DNA of 64,000 bases from RGIG3701 sp031553595 (GCA_031553595.1 JAVBLI010000005.1:124001-188000), one strand, 5' to 3'; positions 8,701-18,000 are shown, counted from the stretch's first letter. Notes: generated by a model from the letters alone, not told the origin. A program made the numbers and translations.

Positions 8701-9930
8701 GAAAAATCCGGGAAGAAAAAAACGCCGCGGACGAAGAAAAATACGCCAGACGCTGGCGTGGACATGCTGCGGTCTTACACCGGCGAGGTGCTGGCGCCGG
8801 TGCTGGCGGAGGGGCCTTATGAGGTGCGGACGGTTTATGATCACACGGCTCAGCGGGAAGCGGAGGCGGACGTGACGCCGGTGGACGCGATTATCGCCAT
8901 GGATGCGAAAATGCCGTGGGAGACAGACGGACTGCGCTGGCATACGCAGGGCCGGGCGCGGACGGTGGTGGGGCGTAACGGGAACGGCGGCGGGGATTAT
9001 GACGAAAAATCCGGTGTCGCGCCACAACATTCCGTGGTGCCGCAGAGTACGCCCACGCCTGTGCTGACGCCGGCGAAATGGGACGCGCGGATTCTTGAGG
9101 AAGTCATTCGCCGGGTGGAGGCAGAGGATTCGCTGGAAATCGACTGGAATGACCGAAACATGATTCGCATCACGGGGACGAAAAAGTCGCTGGGCTGGTT
9201 CCTGCACATCCGGACGGCGGACGAGTGGCTGCTGAAGCTGAGTTTTCGCGTGGCGACGGGGACGTTCGACGCGAAAACGCTCATCCGCGAGCTGGATTTG
9301 AAGCCGCTGAACGAGATGACGGAGCTGCCGCTTTACGGGACCACGCCTCGCGTGCGGGTGCTGGACGACCGGCGCGCGTTCCAGGAGGTGGAGCTGAAAA
9401 CGCATTACTGGGACGAGGTGAATCGGCCGGCGTTCTGGGCGTTCTTTGACCGTGCGGTGGAAGGGTTTAAGGCTCTGCAGCAGCAGGCGGAGGAAGAGCC
9501 GGACGAGTTTAAACCGTGGCGGACGCTGGGCCGAAAGTGGCACGAGCAGTCGCGCGGCACGCTCACCACCGGGCGGCGCGAATGGGATGTGACGGTGCTC
9601 AAAAAACTCATTACGATGATCGAAAATCTCGCGCCGGAGGCGAAGTGGGGATGGACGAACCGCGTGGTCGTGCCGGTGACACCCATGGGCGACGAGCTTT
9701 TCTGGGCGCGCATCGGGACGAAAAAACCGGACGCGGTGTACCTCGAACTCCGTTGCCCGAAAAACGCATTCCCCCAGGGAAAGATCGCGAGCTTTGGATT
9801 CCAGCCGGAAGTGGACGGCCGGCAGCAGGGGTATGATGTGCTGCGGTTCATGTTCCGCACGGAAAAAGAGCTCACGCAGAACGGCTTTCAGGCGTTTCTC
9901 CAGGAAGCGTTCACGAAACGCAGCGGGTGA
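2752..9930 (+). CDS. uvrA: Giant tandem UvrA (two complete UvrA units plus duplicated C-terminal domain)
   Basis: 2392 residues against about 940 for ordinary UvrA, the ATPase that finds helix-distorting DNA damage and loads UvrB. Unit 1 (about 1-980) has Walker A GVSGSGKS at 33, signature LSGGETQ at 525, LDEPS near 549, a second Walker A at 677 and LSGGEAQ at 866. Unit 2 (about 1010-1965) repeats everything: Walker A at 1041, LSGGEMQ at 1501, Walker A at 1682, LSGGEAQ at 1871. CxxC zinc-finger pairs are intact in both. A basic linker joins them. Residues about 2108-2392 are not part of UvrA and look like two copies of one domain, each opening with a W-D...L segment (2110, 2278). Double UvrA proteins are known in planctomycetes; the native UvrA dimer may here be one chain. 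Start at 2752 follows GGAAGGA and lies downstream of the promoter. Confidence 0.95.
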   Translation: MSSEDIHIHGAREHNLQDVNILLPRNQMVCFTGVSGSGKSSLAFDTLYAEGQRRYVESLSHHARHFLGQMAKPDVDMITGLSPSISIAQKTTSHNPRSTVGTITEIYDFLRVLYARVGTGYCPQCGQRITAQTRQQILAQVNALPEGTRILILAPRIRGQKGEYKDLFMDLLKQGFVRARVDGKVVHLADDLNLDRQMRHFIEVVIDRLTVSPENRGRLSEAVETALRVGNNAMIVAPDTAAEENMAGAGSEAGKTGQAFSEFTLSSEYACGQCQLSFEPPSPQLFSFNSPQGMCLECNGLGEVYTFDPRKIVTNDGKSFLKGCVEVVPPWNDLGRWRRVIYKGAAEYLERTYEMPAGSVLETPWRDLPEAVRRKLLYGTGTAHITFTWRAGPNGQKWGGVYEGVIPALLSQYHSTNSRILKRRLEKYMDVCRCGFCQGERLNAQARAVKIASSGVRDGAVVEWSLPELCDQPISDVIRFFGKPELDVTAAFIAQDVLKEIRGRLGFLEDVGLEYLTLARTSPTLSGGETQRIRLAGQIGCGLVGVLYILDEPSIGLHPRDNNRLLATLEQLRDLGNTVVVVEHDEDTMLAADQIVDFGPGAGVHGGRVVARGSVEDVLRAKESVTGQFLSGKRKIAVPEKLRVGTGKSLVIRGASHNNLKNVDVEFPLGKFICLTGVSGSGKSSLVNGILRQLLNRELNRGLGVPGAFTEVEGLEHLNKMIAIDQSPIGRTPRSNPATYIKLFDEIRSMYAELPDSRQRGFKPGRFSFNVEGGRCEACQGNGANKLEMDFLADVWVTCPVCGGKRFNHETLQVLFKGYSISDVLNLDVEQASRVFENIPKVFQKLETLRAVGLDYMKLGQSSTTLSGGEAQRIKLARELVKISTGRTIYILDEPTTGLHFADIELLLRVLHQFADAGNTVLVVEHNLDVIKTADWVIDLGPEGGGAGGEIVVAGTPAEVAAHPRSYTGVALSRLMDREDDVKKRVAEARKETAARRKNGSAAKESAAQRAKNIHVEGAFQHNLKQLTVDIPRDKMTICCGPSGSGKSSFAMDTVYAEGQRRYVESLSSYTRQFIGQMQKPHVERIEGLSPAIAIEQKRVSNSPRSTVGTVTEIYDYLRILFARLGVPYCPDCNRKIGTQTVDEIVGRVMQYPSGTRLVLLAPRQVPTGYKYETLWSELRQSGYLRVRIDGEIHELDAVPDIDRRRRHEVEVVVDRVEIRTDRNSRSRVAESVEQALAIGGGTLRVLEVDAEKPENRWREQTHSLHFVCEHCGRSFEQLAPANFSFNNALGWCPTCEGIGVQMGANPAVLLRDPKLTLSQGAISLWPGEENPLAYAMMKAFCEEMEVPTDVPYEQLASRFRRILQRGTGERWFTVPGAKKGAAPLFKFQFKGLMPVVEEAARMVPSLRSRLDSFLEDAPCPECGGSRLRDDAAAVRLHGRTLDEICEMPLDRALAFFRNWKPARTEQKIAGELIREVRNRLEFLVDVGLEYLSLGRGAPTLSGGEMQRIRLTAQVGSGLCGVLYVLDEPTIGLHPRDNRKLIAALHRLRDLGNTLLVVEHDKDVIASADRVIDFGPKAGRWGGEIVGEGTPKQLAKEKTSVTGPYITGKKGIPIPENRRMTPVLAGQGGGVKKGATAGKKNTSVVIPRTGPQEWLEVIGARENNLKDIHVQVPLGTLTAVAGVSGSGKSTLVDDILYAALARQLHRAGRAPGAFTSLRGIQYINKVIEVDQQPIGQTPSSNPATYTGVFDHIRELFAQLPESKLRGFTSRRFSFNVPGGRCEKCEGNGELKIEMHFLPDVWVTCDSCGGQRYDAETLQVRFHGYSIADVLNLTCAEALTLFQNVPAIRRILKTLCDVGLDYITLGQSAPTLSGGEAQRVKLAAELARPDTGRTLYLLDEPTTGLHFEDLKKLLAVLHRLVDMGNTVLVIEHNTDVLKVADWVIELGPEAGERGGYVVMAGTPEDLVEHARLAVPAEEAAVSGGEKSGKKKTPRTKKNTPDAGVDMLRSYTGEVLAPVLAEGPYEVRTVYDHTAQREAEADVTPVDAIIAMDAKMPWETDGLRWHTQGRARTVVGRNGNGGGDYDEKSGVAPQHSVVPQSTPTPVLTPAKWDARILEEVIRRVEAEDSLEIDWNDRNMIRITGTKKSLGWFLHIRTADEWLLKLSFRVATGTFDAKTLIRELDLKPLNEMTELPLYGTTPRVRVLDDRRAFQEVELKTHYWDEVNRPAFWAFFDRAVEGFKALQQQAEEEPDEFKPWRTLGRKWHEQSRGTLTTGRREWDVTVLKKLITMIENLAPEAKWGWTNRVVVPVTPMGDELFWARIGTKKPDAVYLELRCPKNAFPQGKIASFGFQPEVDGRQQGYDVLRFMFRTEKELTQNGFQAFLQEAFTKRSG

Positions 9931-10021
9931 GGCCGTGGTGATGTTCGCCCCTGAGTCGCACCAAGTTTTACGATTTACATTATCATTTTACCCGTTTTAT
10001 TCACACCCGAGGAGTTTTCCC

Positions 10022-13000
10022 ATGCTTTCGCAACGCACGAATCGTTTTCATGCCAGGGCATCCGTTTCTGCCAAAAAGAGTGCTCCGCAGCATACCCGCA
10101 AGCTGCAAATCGAATCGCTGGAGGCCCGGCACATGCTATCCGTCTCCCCGCTGGCGATTTCTCCCGACGAACTGCTGGCGGCCGGTGCGCTGGTCGGCCA
10201 GCCGACGCTTTCCGAAGGAACGCTGACCATTCAGGGCACTTCTTCCGACGACTGGATTGAAATCGAGGAAACGGCCAGCAGGGTGATCGTTCATGCCTTC
10301 GACGCCACCGGAAAAACGCAGCAGGCCCAGTGGGAATATGATAAAACCACGATCCGGCTGATCGAATTTTTCGGCAACGCTGGCAACGACACGTTCAAAA
10401 ACGTCTATCGCGGCGTTTCCTGCAGCATCGTCTGCCACGCGGAAGGCGGGGACGGCAACGACACACTCGTCGGCGGCCTGGGCAGCGACTATCTCTACGG
10501 CGGCTCCGGCACCAATTCCATCGACACCGGCGCAGGCGGCAACAACATGCTCATCGGCGGTACCGGCGTCAACACCTTTTATAATTCCAGCAAAGGCGTC
10601 GGCAGCAGCGTTTTCGCCTTTGTGGGCACCAACGACAAATGGGCCGCGGGCCATTCCCTCGGTGCCGGCGACGACGCCCAGTTGATCTTCTCCGCAACCT
10701 GGAAAGACGGAACTACCACCGCTGGAACCTATAACGGCCCGCTTCGTGCCTGGACGGAAGCCGAGGTAGTCAAGGCGATGGACATCCTTCATGTATACAA
10801 CGAAGTCATCGGGAACTATAAAATCCTTGCGAACCCGACCCGAAACGGCGTCACCTACGTCACGATTTCGGACACGGGAGAAGGCTCATTCAACACGTAC
10901 GACGAAGTGTTCCTCCTTCGGGGGAATTTCGCCGCCATCCATGAATTCGCCCACTCGTGGAACAACACTTATAATCCTTACTGGGAACAATTCACTGGCA
11001 TTTCATGGAATGCGAACGGAACGATAAAGCCGGATGCGGTTCTTGCCGACTTCTCGGGCAGCTACGGAATGTCCGCGCGCGTGGAAGATTGGGCGCAAAT
11101 GGTCCAGGATGTTATTTATGAATACCAAGCGGGAAGCAGCGAAAAATTTTCGCAAAAGGTCGCCCTCGTCAATCAGTTTTTCGATTGGCTCAATCCAAAA
11201 CGTGAAGCGCGATCGACCGTCGTGACGACTCTGGGCGACGTCATGGATGTCAATGACGGAAAAACCTCGCTGCGGGAGGCGATCAAAAATACAGCGTTCA
11301 TAGGCAACAATGTCGTTACCTTCGCCCCTGGGCTGTTCACCGACGGTGCTCGGACGCTCACGCTTCTCAAGGGCGAATTAGACATCTATTCCAACATCAC
11401 GATCATCGGTCCGGGACAGAACCTGCTTACGATCGATGCCGGCGGGCAGTCGCGGGTGATGAATTTTTATCGTAGCACTGCGACACTCGAAGGCCTGAGC
11501 ATCACCGGGGGAAACAACGTTAATTTCGGCAGCGGGATTTACAGCAGCGAAAGCAATCTGACGATCACCGGCTGCATGATTTCGGGAAACACCGCCACTT
11601 ATTCCGGCGGCGGAATATCCAGTTTTGGCGGCATTTTAACGTTGATCAACTCCGTCATTTCGGATAACACCGCCAATTACTACGGCGGTGGAGTTTTAGT
11701 TTCCGGCAACGGCGTCCTCACGGCGGCCAACAGCACCTTCTCAAAAAACGCCGCCAACTCCGGCGGCGGCGGGGTATATGTCCCCCAGGGATCGCTGATG
11801 CTGACCGACTGCACGGTCACGAAAAACTCCGCCAGCTACGGTGGTGGTATTTATAGCTCCGGTACCGTCTCGACACTGAACGGCTCTGTCGTTTCCCAAA
11901 ACACCGCCAACTTCGGCGGCGGAATTTACGCCCCTCAGGGCTCACTGGTGCTGACCGACTGCGCGATCAAGACAAACTCCGCCAGTTCCGGCGGTGGGGT
12001 TTACATCAACTCGTCCGGCACGATCGTTCTGATAGCCTGTGCGATCACTCAGAATTCAGCCGACTATTACGGCGGTGGAATCTACAACAGCGGTACGCTC
12101 ACTGTCACGAACTGCGCAATTTCAAAAAACACGGCGTATACCTCACAAGATGGAGGAACGTACTGTTCCGGCGGAGGAGTTTACAACGAAGGCCAGCTGA
12201 CTATCGCTGGTAGCACCATCTCCGATAACTCCGCGCGTTACGGCGGAGGGGCCTGCAACGAAGGCGGAAGCTTTACTGCAACCGACTGCTTGATTACGGA
12301 AAACACCTCTTACTATGGTGGCGGAATCGAACACAATGGTGGCTATGATTGGGACGACGACATCGACGATTGGGTTTATCACGATGCCGAAATGGTGCTG
12401 GTCAACTGTGTGATTTCCGAAAATTCCGCCGATGCTTCTGGCGGCGGTGTTAGTAACAACAGCGTGCTGACAGTAACGAATTGTACGATCGCGGGAAACT
12501 CCGCTCAAAATTCCGGTGGCGGATTTTACAATGCGTATGACGCCATGCTAAATCTTTACAACGCAATCATCGCCTTGAATACAGCAAATTCCGTAGCTGA
12601 TATCTACAATTATGAGGGTGCCATTCTGGGCTTCAACAATCTCAGCGCATTCACCGCTTGGCACGGCGATTCCGACTACAACATCACTTACCAATCCACC
12701 CTGCCGCTTTTTGTCGATGCCGCGGCGGGCGATTACCGCCTGGCAGTCGGCTCGCAGGCGATCGACCGGGGCGACAACGCATACGCCGTCGCGGCGGGCA
12801 TGGATAAAGACTCTCGCGATTTGGCGGGCAGCCGACGCTTTTTCGGTAGCGCAATCGACCTCGGGGCCTACGAGTTCTACGCGACGACGCCCATGACGGC
12901 CACCGGCGTCTTAATCACTTCGCAGCCGAATTACACCGCGACGCAGAGCGCGACGACAACGCCGCGGATTCACGAATGGCAACGATTCTGGCTCGAGCTC

Positions 13001-14218
13001 TGGACGGAAACGCAAGTCGTGGAGGGCGGGGAGTTTACGATCACGTATGACGCCGATCTGTTCGTGCCCGTGGCGGCCCGGGGCGTCAACGGCCTGGAGA
13101 TGGTGCTCGGCGACGCGAAACTTGTGGCGGGAACGACGTCGCTCATGCAGCTGACGGTAACGCTGTGGCTGGATGGTGCGTATGTCGCCGGCGCCACGAA
13201 AATGCTCGGCGCGATCGAGTTTACCCCTGCAAAAACCGCCGTTTCTCCGGGGAAACAGCCGGGCGTCGCCGCGAAAGATATCCTGCACGATGCAAGCGAA
13301 CATCCATGGCTGCGTGTGTCCGACGCCGAAATCCGAACGGACGTGTGGGCCGTGCCTTACGACCTGAACGACGATGGAAAAATCAACATTTACGACCTCA
13401 TCGCGTTCGCGAAAACTTACGGCAACGATGCGTCGCTGCATTCCGCCTCCGACTTCAACGGCGACGGAAAGATCAACATTTATGATCTCATCGCGTTCGC
13501 GAAACAGTATGGCATGAATGCCACGGACGCCAAGACGATCACCATTCCCCGCATGGCGGCCGCTGGCGAGACGGCAGGCCAGCCGCTGAGCGAAACCACG
13601 CCTCCAGAAGTCGCGGCGATTCCCGACATTGCGCCGGAGCCGGAAACGCCGGAATCGCTGACGCCGGAAGTCGTGGTGGAAACACCACTTGCGCCAAGTA
13701 CCGTGACGACGGATGACGCCCCGGCGGATGACATTACAGCCAAAGATATCATGACGGATGATATCACGACGGTCAATGACATCACGACGGGAGATCGCCT
13801 GGAGCAAGCAGCCGTCACAGCGATTTCGCCTTCCATTCAGACACTGCCGCCGCCGGAGCTGATATACGTCTCGCGCGTTGAGCCGATCATCGTTATTCCG
13901 TCGCAAGTGACTGAAATGGAAGAAGTTACGCCAACGGCACCGCTCGCCGACGTTATTTCGAATGCGATTCACCTTCCGCAGCCGCTGCGAATGCCGAAAG
14001 CGGCGGCGCAGCGGGACGTCCACTTATACTGGTCGGCGTACGAGGCCCCCGCTCATACCGGCGCACACACCGCCGCCGTTTCCCCGACCACGTATTCGCC
14101 ATCCCGGCAGCGAGAAGCACTCGAGTTTCTTTTCGCGGAAGACGATGCCGAAGCGTTGCTTTTCGAAGCGGATGCTCATGTGACTCCCGCCGCGTTCCTC
14201 TGGCGCAGCATCTCGTAA
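10022..14218 (+). CDS. Secreted multidomain protein: LEPR-like motif, HEXXH segment, beta-helix, cohesin-like region, dockerin
   Basis: 1398 residues from the ATG after CCGAGGAG. LEARHMLS (33-40) is the LEPR-like N-terminal motif of planctomycete exported proteins. A glycine/aspartate-rich RTX-like stretch (about 140-180, GGDGNDTLVGG) suggests calcium binding. HEFAH at 307-311, with an acidic residue in ARVEDWAQ at 355, looks like a zinc metallopeptidase site. A CSLREA-type segment (DVNDGKTSLREAI, about 410) opens a right-handed beta-helix with many N-T-A...S-GGG turns to about 945, closing with the usual AIDRGDN...DLGAYEF. Residues 978-1070 resemble a cohesin-like fold; 1114-1167 hold two dockerin calcium loops (DLNDDGKINIYDL and DFNGDGKINIYDL). 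The tail is Pro/Thr/Glu-rich. Probably cell-surface; substrate unknown. Its end overlaps the next, convergent gene by 43 bp. Confidence 0.85.
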   Translation: MLSQRTNRFHARASVSAKKSAPQHTRKLQIESLEARHMLSVSPLAISPDELLAAGALVGQPTLSEGTLTIQGTSSDDWIEIEETASRVIVHAFDATGKTQQAQWEYDKTTIRLIEFFGNAGNDTFKNVYRGVSCSIVCHAEGGDGNDTLVGGLGSDYLYGGSGTNSIDTGAGGNNMLIGGTGVNTFYNSSKGVGSSVFAFVGTNDKWAAGHSLGAGDDAQLIFSATWKDGTTTAGTYNGPLRAWTEAEVVKAMDILHVYNEVIGNYKILANPTRNGVTYVTISDTGEGSFNTYDEVFLLRGNFAAIHEFAHSWNNTYNPYWEQFTGISWNANGTIKPDAVLADFSGSYGMSARVEDWAQMVQDVIYEYQAGSSEKFSQKVALVNQFFDWLNPKREARSTVVTTLGDVMDVNDGKTSLREAIKNTAFIGNNVVTFAPGLFTDGARTLTLLKGELDIYSNITIIGPGQNLLTIDAGGQSRVMNFYRSTATLEGLSITGGNNVNFGSGIYSSESNLTITGCMISGNTATYSGGGISSFGGILTLINSVISDNTANYYGGGVLVSGNGVLTAANSTFSKNAANSGGGGVYVPQGSLMLTDCTVTKNSASYGGGIYSSGTVSTLNGSVVSQNTANFGGGIYAPQGSLVLTDCAIKTNSASSGGGVYINSSGTIVLIACAITQNSADYYGGGIYNSGTLTVTNCAISKNTAYTSQDGGTYCSGGGVYNEGQLTIAGSTISDNSARYGGGACNEGGSFTATDCLITENTSYYGGGIEHNGGYDWDDDIDDWVYHDAEMVLVNCVISENSADASGGGVSNNSVLTVTNCTIAGNSAQNSGGGFYNAYDAMLNLYNAIIALNTANSVADIYNYEGAILGFNNLSAFTAWHGDSDYNITYQSTLPLFVDAAAGDYRLAVGSQAIDRGDNAYAVAAGMDKDSRDLAGSRRFFGSAIDLGAYEFYATTPMTATGVLITSQPNYTATQSATTTPRIHEWQRFWLELWTETQVVEGGEFTITYDADLFVPVAARGVNGLEMVLGDAKLVAGTTSLMQLTVTLWLDGAYVAGATKMLGAIEFTPAKTAVSPGKQPGVAAKDILHDASEHPWLRVSDAEIRTDVWAVPYDLNDDGKINIYDLIAFAKTYGNDASLHSASDFNGDGKINIYDLIAFAKQYGMNATDAKTITIPRMAAAGETAGQPLSETTPPEVAAIPDIAPEPETPESLTPEVVVETPLAPSTVTTDDAPADDITAKDIMTDDITTVNDITTGDRLEQAAVTAISPSIQTLPPPELIYVSRVEPIIVIPSQVTEMEEVTPTAPLADVISNAIHLPQPLRMPKAAAQRDVHLYWSAYEAPAHTGAHTAAVSPTTYSPSRQREALEFLFAEDDAEALLFEADAHVTPAAFLWRSIS

Positions 14219-15003
14219 AAGAGGACGGCGGCGCTGGTGGAGACGTTCAGGCTGTCGGCGATTCCCAGCATGGGCAGAGAAACAGCCTGGATGTCGGGGC
14301 CGCGGAATGCGTCCGTCAGGCCCCACGCCTCGCTGCCCAGCGCCACGGCACACGGGCGTGTGAAATCGGCCTGGGTGTAATGGATCGCGCCGTCCACCCG
14401 CGCGGCGAAAATCGCGATTTCGTGCCGCCGCAGCCACGCCAGCACCTCGGCCGGGCTCGCCACGCATACCGGTATGGAGAAAATCGTGCCCAGGCTCGCG
14501 CGGATGGTGTTCGGATTAAACAGATCCGTCCCGGGGGCGGCGAGGATCAGGGCCGAGATTCCCGCACCGTCCGCACTTCGCAGAATCGCACCGACATTTC
14601 CTGGCTTCTCCACCCCCTCAAGAATCGCGATCCTCGCCGGCTCGGCTTTCGGCAGGGCAGTGTAAATTTCTTCCAGCGTCCGCTCCACCATCCGCGCCAC
14701 GGCCAGCACGCCATCCTCCCGCTGCCCGTACGCGATCTTCTCGAAAATCTTTGCAGGCACTTCCCAAAAGCGCATCTCCGGCGGCGCGTTTTTCATCACC
14801 TCGGCCAGCCATGCATGCGTTTCCTGAATCGCCAACTCCGGACAAAAGAAAATTTCCTCCACTGGAAAATCCCTCACCAGCGCCCTGGCCACCTCCCGCC
14901 GGCCGTCGATCAAAAACCGCCCCGCAGCACGCCGATGACGCCCATCGCGCAAACGCACCACTTCCTTGATTCGCGGATTCTGAAAACTGGTCAGCGGAAA
15001 CAT
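14176..15003 (-). CDS. TrmH/SpoU-family RNA 2'-O-methyltransferase
   Basis: 275 residues. Residues 1-100 form the substrate-binding part (NPRIKEVVRLRDGRHRRA...FLIDG.REV). The SPOUT domain follows with its three motifs: LEGVEKPGNVGAILRSADGAG, the mid segment ending CAVALGSEAWGLTD, and VSLPMLGIADSLNVSTSAAVLFYE. These form the trefoil-knot S-adenosylmethionine site. Family members methylate the 2'-hydroxyl of a ribose in 23S rRNA or tRNA; which nucleotide is not decidable here. The start is preceded by GCGAGG. The gene follows the PEP-CTERM gene on the same strand after a hairpin, and its 3' end overlaps the convergent dockerin-protein gene. Confidence 0.9.
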   Translation of the reverse strand: MFPLTSFQNPRIKEVVRLRDGRHRRAAGRFLIDGRREVARALVRDFPVEEIFFCPELAIQETHAWLAEVMKNAPPEMRFWEVPAKIFEKIAYGQREDGVLAVARMVERTLEEIYTALPKAEPARIAILEGVEKPGNVGAILRSADGAGISALILAAPGTDLFNPNTIRASLGTIFSIPVCVASPAEVLAWLRRHEIAIFAARVDGAIHYTQADFTRPCAVALGSEAWGLTDAFRGPDIQAVSLPMLGIADSLNVSTSAAVLFYEMLRQRNAAGVT

Positions 15004-15024
15004 GAAAACCTCGCAACCGTATGC

Positions 15025-15059
15025 GAAAGACCCCGCGGCAAACGTCCGCGAGGTCTTTC
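15025..15059 (-). terminator. Strong hairpin after the PEP-CTERM gene
   Basis: A GC-rich stem (15025-15039 with 15045-15059, one or two mismatches) lies between the stop of the PEP-CTERM gene and the methyltransferase start. The trailing T run on the minus strand is short, so termination may be partial and the downstream gene may receive read-through. Confidence 0.55.
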
Positions 15060-15093
15060 AAAAAAAGGGATGGCCTGACGGCCGCCAAAATGA

Positions 15094-18000
15094 TTATGCC
15101 TTGCGCCGCCTCGCCACGAACACGCCCAGCACGCCCAAAAGCAGCAGCGTCCACGTGCCCGGCTCCGGCACCTTGTTTGCGTCGAACGTGACCCAGAAAT
15201 TATTATTGTCGTATCCAAAGTCCCAGATGTTGCCGCCCGCGAGACCAAAATTGAACAGCGAGCCGAGGATGTCTTCCATTGATTGCCCGCCCAGATCGAC
15301 ATTCTCCGCGGCGATCAGGTCAAACGTAATACCGTCCAGCGAGCGCGGATTGGCGGCGATGATTGCAAACTCCAGGCCGTCTGACAGATCCAGAGTGCTG
15401 AGCGAATCGAGAATGAACAGCGGATTCGCCGAGTCGATCGCATCCAGATCGAAGACCAATTGGCCACTGCCACCGATGCTGCCGGTGAATAGACCGGCGT
15501 TCGCGTCTGTGGCTTTCAACTCCAGCGAGCTGCCACTGCCAATCATCATCGCGTTGGTGATATTCCCGCTGGCAAGGTCCAGCACCATCGTCGTCCGGCC
15601 GTCGGGACGAATGGAACCACCATTGCCGAACGCGGCGCTGTTGGCCACCGTGATCTCGTCCGTAAATTCCGTTCCACCCTTATGCGTATTCGCGGATTCG
15701 AGGCGGAAGTTCGTGGTTCCTGCCTCGATTCGCAGCACACCATCGCCCGATGCGGTGCCGGTAAACGCGATGTTGCCCATGCCGTTGCCGGAAAGTGTAA
15801 AGGTGGCACCGCCGTCGATGTCGAAATTCGTCGCGATGGTCCGGTTTTCGGTCAGCGACTTGATCGGGCTGTTGGGGCCGAAGGCGAGATTTCCGTTGTC
15901 GTCAAGCGTCAGGGCGGAAAATTTGTTCATGTTGTTGAGCAGTGCCGCGAGGTTTCCGTCTGTCGTGCTGACCGGGGCGATGTCTCCGCCGACGTAGATG
16001 CCCAGCCCGAGATCGGCAGCCGCAAGTGTTTTTCCAACGCCGCCGCCACCTTGCCCGAGACGCACTTCCAGGAGGTATGTCCCACGGTCAAATGTCTTTG
16101 CCTCGGTGATGATGTATTGATTGTGCGTGCCACTGTCGACCAGAACCTCGGGCGTGCCAAGCGTCCCGTTGTCGGTGGGCGTGATCGTGACCAGGCCCCA
16201 GTCGTCGAAATTCTTGAAGAACTGAATCGGGGTGGCGTCGGCGGTGATTTCGAACTCAAGCGTGTAAACGTAGGTGCTCTGGTTACGCCAGAGGCCGGAG
16301 TTGTGGGAAAGCTTTTCCTCGTAAGCCTTGTCGGCGACGTCGCTCATGCTCCGCACAAAAAAGTCGGGCGCCGCGGTGACGCCCCGGAAAGTAGTGTTGT
16401 CCGTGCTACCGCCCGCGACGAATACCCGCCCCCAGTTTTGGAAGGTGTCGGCAACCATGCCGCTGTTGCCGGTAACGTGGATCGTTTTGCCGGCGGGGGC
16501 GCCCGCGTCGGTATTCACCAGCAGCTTGCCGCCACTGATTTCCAGCTCCCTGACGGAGTACATCGACGAATGCACCGTGGCGGTGCCAGCACCGGTTTTC
16601 TTCAGGAGAATGTCGCCCACGAACTGGACATCCGCCATGTTCCAATCGGTGTCGGAATTCAGCGAAACGGTCGCCTGCGTGCCGCCGAGATTGTTGATCC
16701 GCCCTTTGCCACCGGTGATTTTGGACAGAGTCACATCGTTTCCGTTGAGTTCCAACATATAGGGATTGTCGGCTCCGGAATTGTTACTGCTGCGCTGCTG
16801 CCCGAAGACCAGCTCCGTTCCCTTCGGCAAAGAACCGGTTGCGGCCAGCGTCAGGATCGCTCGCTCACTGTCATTGTTCCAACTTAGATAGGGCGATCCG
16901 ATAATCGTTCGACCTTTATAATCGTTGTCCGGGCTGGAGAGCGTCAGCCGGGAGTTGCTGTCGGCCGCGAGAACGAAATCGCCACTGCCGATGATGGGCT
17001 TGGCGATATTCAGCGTGCTGTTGCTTGCCATTCGGAATCCGCCGCCTTGCCCTTCCACTTTCAGAGGGGTCTGGTCGGTTTCAGAACCGTACGTCAGATT
17101 GATGGTGGCGCTTCCGTTTTCATGGCCTTGAATGCCGATGATGGCCGCGTTGCGAATCGTCAGGTCGTTGCCGAAAAGATTGAAAGAACTGATCGACGTC
17201 AGCCCCGTCGTCTCGACGATTGTGCCACCGGTGTGGTAGGAAACCATGGCGGATCTTTGATAGGTGTTGTTTTCCCGGAGGCCTTTTCCACCGCCGGAGA
17301 TCACCAGTCGGAAATCGTTCTGCGTGCCGCCGCTGACGCCAAAGGAGCCGCTGGCACCGACGGTGGTGAAGCCGTCGAAGTTGCCGGTGATGGTGAGCGT
17401 CGCGGTCTGGTCGGCAGGGACGTCGCCGGTGCTGATGATGACGCCGGTGCCGCCGAGATCGCCGATTTGCTGATTCCCGGCACCGACTTTCATCGTCGTG
17501 CCGGCTTCCAGACGCACCTGGCTAAACGCGGTGCCGCCGGTTTTCCTGAACTCGACGGTTCCCTCGTTGACCTCCAGACGCGAGTTGTCGAAGTTGCCGG
17601 TCGCGCCGCCGAAGGAAAGGACGCCCGCCGTGTTTTTCACGACCGTGATGTTGCGGGTGTTGCTGTTGCTGGTAATGCGTCCGTTGAACGTGCCGTCGGA
17701 AACCGTGAGCGTGGATCGCATGGGTGTGGCGGTGTCGCCGACGAGATGATCGGACTCGTTGCGGATCGTGCCCGCGCCGGTGAGCGTCGAGATCGTTTGG
17801 TTGAATCCGTTCATTTCGAAGGTGCCGGAGCCGTCGACTTCAAGATTCGTATTCGGCAGGGCGTTGTCGATTCCCAGTTTAACAACAACCCCTCCAGCAT
17901 TGTAGGCGTAAAGCCCGGTGTAGCCCATAACCGTGTTTCCGCTATAGGTGTTTTGCTTCGTCAGGACGAAGGTTCCGTTGTCGCGGCCGAAGTACAGGTT

